Positions 8,712 to 17,539 of a stretch of DNA of 64,000 nucleotides are shown here, piece by piece. The notes beneath the pieces are model-generated. The model searched no databases. It was given only the letters and a program-made list of their open reading frames with translations, and was not told where the DNA came from. Position numbers and translations under genes: made by a program. Position 1 is the stretch's first letter. Each line of letters begins with the position of its first letter. Source of the stretch: VRUE01 sp963824705 (GTDB lineage: Bacteria > Actinomycetota > Thermoleophilia > Solirubrobacterales > 70-9); NCBI GenBank assembly GCA_963824705.1, contig CAWGQE010000003.1, forward strand, positions 930,001 through 994,000, given 5' to 3'.

Positions 8712-9875
8712 TCAGGCGCCGAGCTCAGCCCGCCGTCGCTCCAAAAAATCGCGCTCCGGTTGGGACGGGACCAGTGCTATCGCCGTCTCGTAGGCAGCTC
8801 GGGACTCGTCGGCTCGTCCCAGCCGGCGCAGGAGCTCGGCGCGGGTGGAGTGGAAGTGGGGGTAGGTCTCCAGCTCCAAGCTCTCCACCAGTTCCAGGGC
8901 TTGGTCGACCTGGCCTGTTTCGGCTATGGCTACGGCGCGGTTAAGCTCCACCACCTTGGAGCCGGTTAGGCGGGAGAGCTCTTTATATAGGGCGGCGATT
9001 TGGGGCCAGTCCTGGGGGTCCTCTAGATGGAGGGATGCGATCGCTGCCTGCAGCGCGTACTCGCCGCGGCCGCCGAGGGCTAGGCAGCGGTCCAGGGCCA
9101 GGCGACCTCGCTCGATCTGATCTTGGTTCCAGAGCGAGCGGTCCTGGTCGGCTAGGAGGACCAGGGAGCCGTCGGCGAAGCGGGCGTCGCGGCGGCAGTC
9201 GCTGAGCTGCATCAGCGCCAGCAGGGCGTGGGCCTCGGGCTCGTCGGGCATCAGCTCGACCAGCGCGCCGCCGAGCCAGATCGCCTCGGCGGCCAGCTCG
9301 TTGCGGCCGCCATAGCCCTCGTTGAAGATCAGGTAGATCACCGCGAGCACCACCGTCAGGCGGTCGGGAAGCAGGTGGTCGGGCGGCACGCGGAAGGGGA
9401 TCCCCGCCGTCCTGATCTTCCTTTTCGCCCGGACCAGGCGCTTGGACATCGTCGCCTCGGGGACGAGGAAGGCCCTGGCGATCTCGGCCGTCGCCATCCC
9501 GCCCAGCGTCCGCAGCGCCAGGGCCACCTGCGCCTCGGTGCCGAGCGCCGGGTGGCAGCAGGTGAAGATCAGCTCCAGCCGCTCGTCGGGGAAGGCCGAG
9601 TCTTCGAGGTTCTCGTCCACGGCCTCAGGCGCCTCGAGCAGCGGCGCCTTGCTCGCCAGCGTGCGCTCGCGGCGGACGCGGTCGATCGCCTGGTTGCGGG
9701 CGGTCGCGATCAGCCAGGCGCGGGGGTTGGCGGGAGTGCCGTCCTGCGGCCAGCGCTCCGCCGCCGCCGCGAAGGCGGACTGGGTGGCTTCCTCGGCGCG
9801 GTCGAAGTCGCCGAGGAAGCCGATCAGGGTGGCGAGGACCCGTCCCCACTCCTCTCTGAAGACGCGCTCGATCAG
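8712..9875 (-). CDS. ECF42-type RNA polymerase sigma factor with C-terminal helical-repeat extension
   Basis: An extracytoplasmic-function sigma factor. Sigma region 2 is visible at about residues 17-70 (DFDRAEEATQSAFAAAAERW, then AWLIATARNQAIDRVRRER) and region 4 around 110-160 (LRTLGGMATAEIARAFLVPE, the HTH). About 220 further residues form a helical, TPR-like extension ending SQPERDFLERRRAELGA, typical of the ECF42 group. ECF42 genes are commonly paired with DGPF proteins, as here. No ATG, GTG or TTG lies at the right place. CTG at 9875 overlaps the upstream stop as CTGA and gives a full-length region 2, so I used it. The first ATG, at 9620, would delete region 2. Confidence 0.85.
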   Translation of the reverse strand: MIERVFREEWGRVLATLIGFLGDFDRAEEATQSAFAAAAERWPQDGTPANPRAWLIATARNQAIDRVRRERTLASKAPLLEAPEAVDENLEDSAFPDERLELIFTCCHPALGTEAQVALALRTLGGMATAEIARAFLVPEATMSKRLVRAKRKIRTAGIPFRVPPDHLLPDRLTVVLAVIYLIFNEGYGGRNELAAEAIWLGGALVELMPDEPEAHALLALMQLSDCRRDARFADGSLVLLADQDRSLWNQDQIERGRLALDRCLALGGRGEYALQAAIASLHLEDPQDWPQIAALYKELSRLTGSKVVELNRAVAIAETGQVDQALELVESLELETYPHFHSTRAELLRRLGRADESRAAYETAIALVPSQPERDFLERRRAELGA

Positions 9876-10216
9876 CGCTCCACCACCGGGCGCACCTCGA
9901 TCGCGCCACCCATCCGCGCGGCCGGGATCCGTCCCGCGACCTCCAGCGCCGCGTCGAGATCGTCGGCCTCGAGCAGGTAGTAGCCGCCGAGGACCTCCTT
10001 GGTCGCCGCGAAGGGACCGTCGGTGGTCAGCGCCTGTCCGCCCTCGACCCGGACCGTGGTCGCGGTGTCGGCCGGCTGCAGCTGGTCGCCGCCCACGACG
10101 CCCGGCAGCTCGGAGATCGCGTAGTACTCGCCGAGCACCGCCTTCTGCTCGTCCTCGGGGAGCTTCCCGAACTCGTTCATCGAATCGCCCGAGTAGATCA
10201 ACAGCATGTATTGCAT
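9872..10216 (-). CDS. YCII-related DGPF-domain protein
   Basis: A 114-residue YCII/DGPF-fold protein: MQYMLLIYSGD at the start, TTDGPFAATKEVLGGYYLLE in the middle with the signature DGPF, and a C-terminal EVRPVVE strand. DGPF proteins are habitual partners of ECF42 sigma factors, and this gene overlaps the sigma gene by four bases. Their biochemical role is not settled; they may act as signal or stress sensors upstream of the sigma factor. It has a clear GGAGG ribosome-binding site before the ATG. Confidence 0.9.
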   Translation of the reverse strand: MQYMLLIYSGDSMNEFGKLPEDEQKAVLGEYYAISELPGVVGGDQLQPADTATTVRVEGGQALTTDGPFAATKEVLGGYYLLEADDLDAALEVAGRIPAARMGGAIEVRPVVER

Positions 10217-10269
10217 CGGAGCCTCCTAGGTCAGGTTCTCGGCGGCCGCCATTCGACCACCCAGCCTAG

Positions 10270-10299
10270 AGACGAACGAGACACCGCTAAAAGGACACC
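10270..10299. repeat. 30-nt upstream element, copy 1
   Basis: The segment starts AGACGAACGAGACA and ends GGACACC. It matches a second copy at 13034-13062 with three substitutions and one length difference. It lies 97 bp before the GTG of the secreted beta-helix gene and also in front of the divergent DGPF/sigma operon. A shared regulatory site is plausible but not shown. Confidence 0.5.
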
Positions 10300-10395
10300 T
10301 TCGAGATAGAAGCGGTGGCGCGGACAGTTCGCCGCACTTTTGTCCCTTGTCGAACGCTCTATTGTTTGCACGCCAATTCGGGAGAGAGACAAAGA

Positions 10396-12297
10396 GTGAC
10401 GAGAGCGATCATCGCCATGGGGTTGTGCCTGATGGCAATGGGTTTAATGGCACAGGAGGCGTCTGCCCTGCCTTGGCGCTTCGTCGCGCCGGGCGGCTCC
10501 GATGCGGGAAACAACTGCGAAGACCAGTGGGCGCGATGCGCGACGATTCAGCACGCGATCGACGAAGCCGGCGCTGGCGATTCGGTGAACGTGGCGCCCG
10601 GGATCTACGCCGAAGACCTGACGATCGACAAGCCGCTGACCCTCAGGAGTCAGGGCGGGATCCCCACGTATTGGTACGAACCCGAGACGAGAATCGACGG
10701 TGGCGCCGGTACCGCGATCAAGGTTGAAGGAAACGCCGTCGAAATCGTCGGCTTCGAGGTCTCAACGGACGGAACCGCGCCGACGATCCTGGCCTCGGGG
10801 GCCAACGTCGACGACCTTCGAGTCGAGGAAGACGTCATCTCGGGCGGCTCCACCGGGATCTACCTCGAAGCTGGCGGCAAAAAGGACACGATCGGCTTTG
10901 ACGTGATCGAAAGCACCGGAGACGGGATCCACCTGAGCGGAGCCGAATACTCCAACCTGGCGATCAAGTGGAATCGGTTCGTCGCCCCGATCGACGGATA
11001 CGCCGTGCTCGCGGACAGCGGTGGGACGATCGAAGGCTTCCGGCTGGAAGGCAACAAAATGCCGGCGCCGGCCAGGGTCGCAGCGCGTGTGAATGAAGCT
11101 CCGCAAGAAGAAAGCGAGCTCTACGGAAACACATTCGAATCGACCGTTGGTCCACAGCTAGCGGTCGACGCCGCACAACTGCGCGTCTTTGATAACCGTT
11201 TCGAAGGGCACGGCAGCGCCGGTTGTCTGCAGATCCTCGGGAACGAGGGCGGCCTGGTTCCCTCCGAACATATCCTGGTCTCGTTCCACAACGAATTCGT
11301 CGACTGCGACCCCTACGGGATCGAACTCGGCCCCGAAGTCGACGACATCACGGTCTACGACAGCGATTTCCCCGGCTCCTACGACGGCATCGTCGCCAGC
11401 GGCGCCTCCCCCTGGGACGTCACGGGTCACGTCCTGATTCGGACCAACCGGTTTGTCGGAACCACCCATCTCGGCGTCGACAACGAGGCCTCGGGGGCGC
11501 TCGACGCCGAGCAGAATTGGTGGGGCTGCAACGCCGGGCCCGGAGCCACAGGCTGCGACGGGGTGAGCAATGGCGTCGACGTCGCAAACAATGCCGTCCT
11601 GGCCGCGCTGATCGGTCCGCTCAAGCCAGAAACGGGGATCGAGGAACTGCCGACGGGCAACTCGATCATCCTCAACCCCGGCGAAAAAGCCGAAGTGGCG
11701 GCAATGCTGCTTGCCAACGGCCTCGGCATCAACAACGGCATTCCCACGGAAAAGACGCCGATCGGCTTCTCGTCGACACTCGGGACGCTTTCCCCAACGA
11801 GCAATACCCTCTCCAACGGCTGGACGAAGTCGGTCTTCACGGCTGGAGCGACTCCTGGCCACGGGTCGATCGTCCTCAGCTTGGACAACGCTCGGACGTT
11901 GGTCCCGGTGACGATCACCGGCGAAAAGACCGAATCGCCACCGCCACTGCCGCCACTACCTCAGACACCGCCCGCTCCGCGCCTTGCGGTAGGGGGCAAG
12001 CACGCTCTGCTGTCCGGCCATCAGGCGAGCGTAGGGCTGGTCTCCTGCACCGCCTCGTGCCAGGTCGCGCCGAGCAAGGTCGCGATCGTAATCGGCGGCC
12101 ACCACTACCGGGGCGTGATCACGCCCCGGGGCCGACTTGGTGCCGAAACGACCACGGCGATTCGCGCCACTCTCCCCACCGTTGCGATGCGGGCGCTGAA
12201 GAAGTACGGCAGCGGCCGCATCCACGTCACGGTGACGGTCACCGACTCCAACAGCCGGACGACGAAGCGCGCGATTTCGGTGACCGTCAGATTCTGA
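10396..12297 (+). CDS. secreted parallel beta-helix repeat protein
   Basis: A secreted protein of about 633 residues. GTG at 10396 follows GGAGAG and gives a clean signal peptide (TRAIIAMGLCLMAMGLMAQEASA). The mature part opens with CATIQHAIDEAGAGDSVNVA and GIYAEDLTID, the entry of right-handed parallel beta-helix proteins of the pectate-lyase type, and about 12 coils follow. After a Pro-rich linker (PPPLPPLPQTPPAP, about residue 545) comes a C-terminal beta domain. Such proteins bind or cleave polysaccharides or act as surface adhesins; no catalytic residues can be assigned. It carries the 30-nt upstream element also seen before the SUMF1-like gene. Confidence 0.75.
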   Translation: MTRAIIAMGLCLMAMGLMAQEASALPWRFVAPGGSDAGNNCEDQWARCATIQHAIDEAGAGDSVNVAPGIYAEDLTIDKPLTLRSQGGIPTYWYEPETRIDGGAGTAIKVEGNAVEIVGFEVSTDGTAPTILASGANVDDLRVEEDVISGGSTGIYLEAGGKKDTIGFDVIESTGDGIHLSGAEYSNLAIKWNRFVAPIDGYAVLADSGGTIEGFRLEGNKMPAPARVAARVNEAPQEESELYGNTFESTVGPQLAVDAAQLRVFDNRFEGHGSAGCLQILGNEGGLVPSEHILVSFHNEFVDCDPYGIELGPEVDDITVYDSDFPGSYDGIVASGASPWDVTGHVLIRTNRFVGTTHLGVDNEASGALDAEQNWWGCNAGPGATGCDGVSNGVDVANNAVLAALIGPLKPETGIEELPTGNSIILNPGEKAEVAAMLLANGLGINNGIPTEKTPIGFSSTLGTLSPTSNTLSNGWTKSVFTAGATPGHGSIVLSLDNARTLVPVTITGEKTESPPPLPPLPQTPPAPRLAVGGKHALLSGHQASVGLVSCTASCQVAPSKVAIVIGGHHYRGVITPRGRLGAETTTAIRATLPTVAMRALKKYGSGRIHVTVTVTDSNSRTTKRAISVTVRF

Positions 12298-12340
12298 GAA
12301 ACAGGCCTTTTTGGCTGTGGCCTTGGTGCCAGGACTGCTC

Positions 12341-12724
12341 TTACTCGGCTGTCGCAATTCCTAGTTTGCTCGCGGCTTCGAGGAGATCGGTGTCGAAGCT
12401 GGCCACGACGCCTTCATGCTCTTGCGCTGCGAGCAGTACGCAGCAGTCGGGCATCTTTAGGCCGATCTCGGCGCGCAGTCCCGCCAATCGGCCGGAAGTG
12501 TTGTCGCCGAGCGATAGCTCAGCAACTCCAAGCTGTTGCAGGGCCGCCTCGGCATCTGCGATCCGGCCTGCTCTGGCAGGGGATACCAAGGTCTCCGCGA
12601 GGGTGATCGTGCTGGCTCCCAGCGGTTGCTCGCCGCTCGCCTCGAGCAGCATCTGTGCCTTCGCGTGATGCCGATCTCCTCTATCCAGATGGGCGATCAG
12701 CACGCTCGCGTCGAGGACGATCAC
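12341..12724 (-). CDS. vapC: VapC-type PIN-domain toxin
   Basis: A complete PIN-domain toxin of 127 residues. It starts MIVLDASVLIAHLDRGDRHH with the first metal-binding Asp at residue 5, has Glu in TITLAETLVSP near residue 44, MPDCCVLLAA with Asp near residue 93, and VASFDTDL with Asp near residue 110. These are the four acidic positions of an active PIN nuclease. It overlaps the antitoxin stop by four bases (ATGA). It is unrelated in detail to the pair at the window start, so the two systems probably arrived independently. Confidence 0.88.
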   Translation of the reverse strand: MIVLDASVLIAHLDRGDRHHAKAQMLLEASGEQPLGASTITLAETLVSPARAGRIADAEAALQQLGVAELSLGDNTSGRLAGLRAEIGLKMPDCCVLLAAQEHEGVVASFDTDLLEAASKLGIATAE

Positions 12725-12975
12725 CCCGGCCAGTCTTCGCGCAGCCGTTCTAGCTCGTTCGGTTGGTAGACGCCGGTCAGGGCCCCGGCGGTCTCCCGGA
12801 TCGCGATGCCGCGTTTTTCCGCTTCGTGCTCGATCGCGTCCCTTCCGGCGGCAGCGAGGCGGAGCAACAGCTCCTTGCGATCGCGAACTTCTGGCCAGCG
12901 CCGTTGCGCCTCATCGAGTTGCTCGCTGAGCTCACCGGTATCGGTGACCGTGTAGCGGGGTTTGGTGGTCGGCAT
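12721..12975 (-). CDS. vapB: VapB-type antitoxin
   Basis: A small antitoxin partner of the PIN toxin. I chose ATG at 12975, giving MPTTKPRYTVTDTGELSEQL and 84 residues; a GTG at 12993 is possible but overlaps the -10 box. The N-terminal half looks like a ribbon-helix-helix or similar dimeric DNA-binding unit, and the C-terminal stretch GALTGVYQPNELERLREDW is a typical toxin-wrapping tail. TACACT lies eight bases before the ATG with no ribosome-binding site, suggesting a leaderless message. Confidence 0.8.
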   Translation of the reverse strand: MPTTKPRYTVTDTGELSEQLDEAQRRWPEVRDRKELLLRLAAAGRDAIEHEAEKRGIAIRETAGALTGVYQPNELERLREDWPG

Positions 12976-12988
12976 GCGCACTGAGTGT

Positions 12989-13017
12989 AGCACCTATGTA
13001 TGAAGGTGCTGCACCTT
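12989..13017. promoter_or_regulatory. three-half-site operator upstream of vapBC
   Basis: Three copies of the hexamer AGGTGC/GCACCT occur in alternating orientation: GCACCT at 12990-12995, AGGTGC at 13004-13009 and GCACCT at 13011-13016. They make two overlapping inverted repeats, one with 7-bp arms and an 8-bp spacer and one with 7-bp arms and a 1-bp spacer. The array starts at the edge of the TACACT -10 box, the expected place for VapB autorepression. Confidence 0.6.
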
Positions 13018-13033
13018 CGGCCCGGCGGCCAAA

Positions 13034-13062
13034 AGACGAACTAGACAGCGCTGAAGGACACC
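13034..13062. repeat. 30-nt upstream element, copy 2
   Basis: The segment starts AGACGAACTAGACA and ends GGACACC, near-identical to 10270-10299. It lies 105 bp before the ATG of the secreted SUMF1-like protein, almost the same distance as copy 1 from its gene. Confidence 0.5.
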
Positions 13063-13167
13063 CTGGTGGACGACCGGCGGAATGAAGGGTTTCGCCTGTC
13101 GTGGCGAAGAGTGGCCAACCACGAATTCGCCGATTAACGCATCGCCAACCCCGGTCGATAGGACAAC

Positions 13168-14448
13168 ATGCCAACTCGCCATGCCTCGCTCGCTGCCCTG
13201 CACACCCGCCTTTTCGCGGCGCTGATCTTCGTCGCGACGGCGGCGCTCGCCGGGCCGGCGATGTCGCAGGCCGCTCCGCCACCGTCGATCCTGACGTTGA
13301 AGACGGTCAAAGTGGGCGCTCCGGGGAACCCCTCGGTCGGAATCACCCCCTTCAAAGACGCCATATATCGCTCCTGCAAAGAAGCCCCGCAGGAAGCGCA
13401 CACGCCCCCCTGCCAGATGGTTGGCGGCGTGAAATACGGCTACGGCATCGGTCAGCTCGAGGTCACCGTCGCCCAGTGGGTGGCGTTCCTCAACACGGTC
13501 GACCCGACCGGCAGCAACAGGCACAAGCTCTACAGCCCGGACGAGAGCTCGATCGGCTGGCCCAAGTACGGCCAGATCGACTTCGCCGCAAGCGTGGGCA
13601 AGGGGCGTCACTACTCGGTCGCCTCCCCCGAATGGGCCGACAAGCCCTACGGCTTCGCCAACTTCCTGCGCTCGGCGCGCTTCGTCAACTCCCTCTACAA
13701 CGGCCGCCTGCTCTCAAAGAAAGCCAGCCGCGAAGGCGGCTTCCGCTACGTCACCTACCGCGTCCGGCTCTCGCGGGTGACCGAGCGGGGGATGTACGAC
13801 ATGACCGAACGGGCGATGACCCGCTCGCACAAGACCGGCTTCGTCGTCCCGAGTCAGAACGAGTGGATCAAGGCGGCCTACTTCGACCCCGCCGGCGAAG
13901 GGAAGTACTCCTACTGGAAGTACCCGACCAACCCCGGTGTGTTCGAAACCGAAGACGAAGCGGCGAGCGAACCGAAGCCGACGACGCTCGATCCGACGAC
14001 CGGCGACGTCACCAACGCCTCGACCCAGCCGCTGGCGACCTTCCACGCCTCCGGGGCAGCTGCGCCGAGCTGGTGTCCGGCGTCCTTCGGCAGCGAAGAA
14101 TGCTCCAGCGTGAACCCGTTTGGAATCGCCCCGGCCAACTACGCCAAGGCCTACCAGGGCAGTCTCAGCACTGTCGGCCAGGCGAAGACCACCTCGCCGT
14201 GGGGGACGCTTGACCAGGGCGGCAACGCGGTCGAGTGGACCGACACGATCACCCCGCCACCGTTCGGCGCGAAGGGGCACCGGGTCTGGCGTCGGCTGCA
14301 CGGCGGCATCGCCAATGCCTCCGTCTACCAGCTCTGGCTCTCGGCGGTCGGTCTGCAGCCGCAGGACAACACCTTCTACAACGCCACCTATCCGTGGCTG
14401 GGTATCCGAATCGGCGCGCTCGGCAGCCTCGCGGTGAGCAAACGCTGA
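13168..14448 (+). CDS. secreted SUMF1/FGE-fold protein lacking the catalytic cysteines
   Basis: A 426-residue protein with a signal peptide (about residues 10-35, ending AGPAMSQA) and a formylglycine-generating-enzyme fold: IGQLEVTVAQWVAFLN, VPSQNEWIKAAYFDP, WGTLDQGGNAVEWTDT and a C-terminal RRLHGGIANASVYQ followed by WLGIRIG. True aerobic FGEs have two active-site Cys in the block after RGGS; here that block (HGGIANASVYQLWLSAV) has none. It is therefore probably not the enzyme that activates the sulfatase two genes downstream. The fold is also used for ligand binding. It begins a co-directional run with the beta-propeller, sulfatase and quinone oxidoreductase genes. Confidence 0.85.
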   Translation: MPTRHASLAALHTRLFAALIFVATAALAGPAMSQAAPPPSILTLKTVKVGAPGNPSVGITPFKDAIYRSCKEAPQEAHTPPCQMVGGVKYGYGIGQLEVTVAQWVAFLNTVDPTGSNRHKLYSPDESSIGWPKYGQIDFAASVGKGRHYSVASPEWADKPYGFANFLRSARFVNSLYNGRLLSKKASREGGFRYVTYRVRLSRVTERGMYDMTERAMTRSHKTGFVVPSQNEWIKAAYFDPAGEGKYSYWKYPTNPGVFETEDEAASEPKPTTLDPTTGDVTNASTQPLATFHASGAAAPSWCPASFGSEECSSVNPFGIAPANYAKAYQGSLSTVGQAKTTSPWGTLDQGGNAVEWTDTITPPPFGAKGHRVWRRLHGGIANASVYQLWLSAVGLQPQDNTFYNATYPWLGIRIGALGSLAVSKR

Positions 14449-14497
14449 CCCGGCGGCTCTGGGGCCTGTCCGCGGGCGCAAATACGCTGCGTCCCGA

Positions 14498-15922
14498 GTG
14501 ACCTCCGACTTTCCACGCCGCGTATTTGTCCTGCTTGTGGCCCTCGTGGCGCTGGCGCTGCCGGCGGGTGCGCTCGCCGCGCCGCCTGCGCATCCGCACG
14601 CCGACAAGAACGCGGCGAAGCAGGGAACGCTGAAGCAACTGCCGGGAGCGCGTGGCTGCTTGGCCGATCGCTCGACCCCCGCCAAAGGCTGCGGGACGGC
14701 GCGCGCACTCGAGGGTCCGGGCCCGTTCATGGGCTCCCGTGCGATCGCCGTCAGCGCCGACGGCAAGAACGCCTACGTCGCCTCGTCGCGCAGCAACGCG
14801 GTCGCCGTATTCAGGCGCAACCCGAAGACGGGAGCGCTCGGGCAGCCGAGCGGCGCCGCCGGGTGCGTCGCGGCGAAAAGCGCCTTCGAATGCGGCAAAG
14901 CCATCGGGCTGAACGGGCCGAACTCGGTTGCGATCAGCCCCAACGGGCGCAACGTCTACGTGACCTCGCGGGGGAGCAATGCTGTCACCGCCTTCCAGCG
15001 CAATCGCTCGACCGGTGCGCTGCACCAGCTCCCCGGCGCGGCTGGCTGTGTCTCGGGGGTGCCGCTTCCCGGTTGCGCCACCGGTGCCGCGTTGCTCGGG
15101 CCCGACGTGGTCGTCGTCAGCCCGGACGGGAAGAACGTCTACGTCGGCTCGTTCTTCGGCAACGCCGTCGCTGCTTTCGGCCGCGACCCGTCGAGCGGCG
15201 CGCTCACGCAGCTGTCGGGCAGCGCCGGTTGCATTGCCGAGGCGACGAGCAACTGCGCTTCCGGCCTCGCCCTGGGGGCGCCGGAGGGGATGGCGATCAG
15301 CGGCGACGGCAAGAGCGTCTACGTCGCCACGGCGCTGTCCAACGCCGTCGTCGTGCTCTCCCGCGACCCCTCCACCGGCACGCTCACCCAGGCGACCGGC
15401 GGCAGCGGTTGCATCGTCGACGCGGCGCTTACGGGCTGCACCACGGGGCTGCAGCTGAGCGGCGCCAACGCAGTGGCGATCAGCCCCGGCGACGACGATG
15501 CGTACGTGACCTCGCTGTTCAGCAACAGCGTCACCGCGTTCACCCGCTCGGCGTCGTCCGGCACCCTCACTCAGAAGGAAGGCACCTCGGCCTGCCTGGT
15601 CTGGCTGCGCGCCGTCGGCTGCTCCTTCGGTCGGGCGCTCAGCTCGCCCGAGGGTCTCGCCCTCTCGCCTGACGGCGCCAACGTGTATACGGCGGCGTTC
15701 GCCACGGGCGCCATCGACGTCCTCGATCGCAGCGCCGAATCCGGTGCGGTGGCGCAGAAGCCAGGCCTCGCGGGCTGCGTCGCGACCCGCTCGGTCCCCG
15801 GCTGCACGCACGGACGCGCGCTGCGCGGGGTCAGCTCGATCGCGCTCAGCCCCAACGGCCGCTATCTCTACTCGACCTCGTTCGGCAGCAACGCCGTCGA
15901 CATCTTCCGGAGGAACAAATGA
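14498..15922 (+). CDS. secreted seven-bladed beta-propeller protein with paired cysteines
   Basis: A 474-residue exported protein. GTG start; the signal peptide runs to about residue 27 (ALPAGALAA). Seven repeats of about 60 residues follow, each with a Gly-Cys near its start, a second Cys 9-13 residues on, then the propeller strand pattern (SPNGRNVYVTS, then SNAVTAF and TGAL). This is the lactonase/YncE-like fold, and the pairs suggest one disulfide per blade, as fits an extracytoplasmic protein. No catalytic residues are evident. Its stop overlaps the sulfatase ATG (ATGA), so the two are translationally coupled and may act on the same surface substrate. Confidence 0.8.
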   Translation: MTSDFPRRVFVLLVALVALALPAGALAAPPAHPHADKNAAKQGTLKQLPGARGCLADRSTPAKGCGTARALEGPGPFMGSRAIAVSADGKNAYVASSRSNAVAVFRRNPKTGALGQPSGAAGCVAAKSAFECGKAIGLNGPNSVAISPNGRNVYVTSRGSNAVTAFQRNRSTGALHQLPGAAGCVSGVPLPGCATGAALLGPDVVVVSPDGKNVYVGSFFGNAVAAFGRDPSSGALTQLSGSAGCIAEATSNCASGLALGAPEGMAISGDGKSVYVATALSNAVVVLSRDPSTGTLTQATGGSGCIVDAALTGCTTGLQLSGANAVAISPGDDDAYVTSLFSNSVTAFTRSASSGTLTQKEGTSACLVWLRAVGCSFGRALSSPEGLALSPDGANVYTAAFATGAIDVLDRSAESGAVAQKPGLAGCVATRSVPGCTHGRALRGVSSIALSPNGRYLYSTSFGSNAVDIFRRNK

Positions 15923-17529
15923 GCCGAACCGACAAGCGCGAGGGCGGGCTCACCCGCAAGGAGCTGCTCGGGTCCGGGGCGACCGCTGCCGCGGCCGCCC
16001 TGCTCGCCCAGGGCGCCGGCGTCGAGCAGGCACTCGCCGCGGCGAAAGGGAAGCGGCGCGACGTAGCCGGGATGAACATCCTCCTCTTCCTCACCGACCA
16101 GGAGCGGGCGATCCAGCACTTCCCGCCGAACTGGCTGCGCCAGAACCTGCCGGGGATGAGGCGTCTGCAGCGGCACGGCCTCAGCTTCGAACGCGCCTTC
16201 ACCAACGCCTGCATGTGCTCGCCGGCGCGCTCGACCCTGATGAGCGGTTACTTCCCCGCCCAGCACGGGGTCAAGTACACGCTCGAGGAAGACATGGAAC
16301 CGCCGAAGAACCCCCAGGCGGACCTGCCGGTCGACCTGAAGAACCTCGCCACGGTGATGAAGGCGGCCGGCTACCAGGTCGTCTACAAGGGCAAGTGGCA
16401 CTGCTCGAAACCGGCGGAACCGGGAAACGCCAAGCCGTCCGATCTCGAAAAGTACGGCTTCGATCGCTGGAACCCGCCGGACGCGGGCGCCGACCAGAGC
16501 GTGCCCGAGGCCGGCGGCGGCTTCGTCGACAACGACGGCCGCTTCATCGACTCGACCGGCGAAGGGGCGGCCGAAGGCGCGCTCGAGTACCTGGGCTCGA
16601 GCGCGGCCCAGGAGCAGCCCTTCTTCATGGTGGTCTCGGTGGTCAACCCGCACGACGTCCTCTTCTACCCGAGCAAAACCTTCAAGGAAGCCGGATACGA
16701 CGACACCTGGCTTACGGGGAACATCCACGAACCGGAGACCTGGGACGAAGACCTCTCGACCAAGCCCTCGGTCCAGGCCGAATTCCTGCGCATCTTCAAC
16801 CTCACCGGGAAGCCGGAAAACGCCGAAGAACGGCGCAACTACCTGAACTTCTACGGCAACCTGATGCGCTCCTCCGACAGCTACCTGGTCAACGTCCTCG
16901 ACAAGCTCGAAGAGACCGGGCTCTTCGACAACACGCTGGTGGTCCGCACGGCCGATCACGGCGAGATGGGGCTGGCCCACGGCGGCCTGCGGCAGAAGAA
17001 CTTCAACTTCTACGAGGAGGCGACGCGGGTCCCGCTCGTCTACTCGAACCCGAAGCTGTTCCCGGCACCGGCCAAGACCGACGCGCTCGTCTCCCACGTC
17101 GACTTCCTGCCGACGCTGGCAAGCCTCGCGGCGACGCCGAAAAGCGCCCGCGCGAACTGGCAGGGGGTCGACTACTCGAAGCTGGTCCTGCACCCGTCCT
17201 CGAATCGCACCGAGCAGGACTACGTTGTCTTCACCTACGACGACTACCAGTCGGGTCAGTCCAAACGCCCCTACCCCAAAGCGCCCAACCACATCGTCAG
17301 CATCCGCGAAGGGCGCTGGAAGCTGGCCAAGTACTACGACCTCAATGGTCGCAAACGGCCGCAGTGGGAGATGTACGACCTCAAGACCGACCCACTGGAG
17401 AAGAGGAACCTGGCCTTCAGCGGTCACAAACGCACGCCCACCGAGGAGGCGGAATTCAAACGCCTCAAACGCAAGCTCGCCCGGGTCGAAAAGACCCGCT
17501 TGAAGCCGCTCAAAGCCCCAACGGAATAG
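15919..17529 (+). CDS. type I sulfatase, exported (Tat-like signal)
   Basis: An arylsulfatase-family hydrolase of 536 residues that removes sulfate esters, or phosphonate in some relatives. NILLFLTDQER is the first metal-binding strand, CSPARSTLMSGYFPAQHG contains the CxPxR motif whose Cys must become formylglycine, and RTADHGEMGLAHGG is the second metal site. The N-terminus (TRKELLGSGATAAAAALLAQ) resembles a Tat signal with RK in place of RR. Activation needs a formylglycine-generating enzyme; the SUMF1-like protein two genes upstream lacks the catalytic cysteines, so another enzyme elsewhere is needed. Substrate unknown. Confidence 0.9.
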   Translation: MSRTDKREGGLTRKELLGSGATAAAAALLAQGAGVEQALAAAKGKRRDVAGMNILLFLTDQERAIQHFPPNWLRQNLPGMRRLQRHGLSFERAFTNACMCSPARSTLMSGYFPAQHGVKYTLEEDMEPPKNPQADLPVDLKNLATVMKAAGYQVVYKGKWHCSKPAEPGNAKPSDLEKYGFDRWNPPDAGADQSVPEAGGGFVDNDGRFIDSTGEGAAEGALEYLGSSAAQEQPFFMVVSVVNPHDVLFYPSKTFKEAGYDDTWLTGNIHEPETWDEDLSTKPSVQAEFLRIFNLTGKPENAEERRNYLNFYGNLMRSSDSYLVNVLDKLEETGLFDNTLVVRTADHGEMGLAHGGLRQKNFNFYEEATRVPLVYSNPKLFPAPAKTDALVSHVDFLPTLASLAATPKSARANWQGVDYSKLVLHPSSNRTEQDYVVFTYDDYQSGQSKRPYPKAPNHIVSIREGRWKLAKYYDLNGRKRPQWEMYDLKTDPLEKRNLAFSGHKRTPTEEAEFKRLKRKLARVEKTRLKPLKAPTE

Positions 17530-17539
17530 GTTTCTCTGC

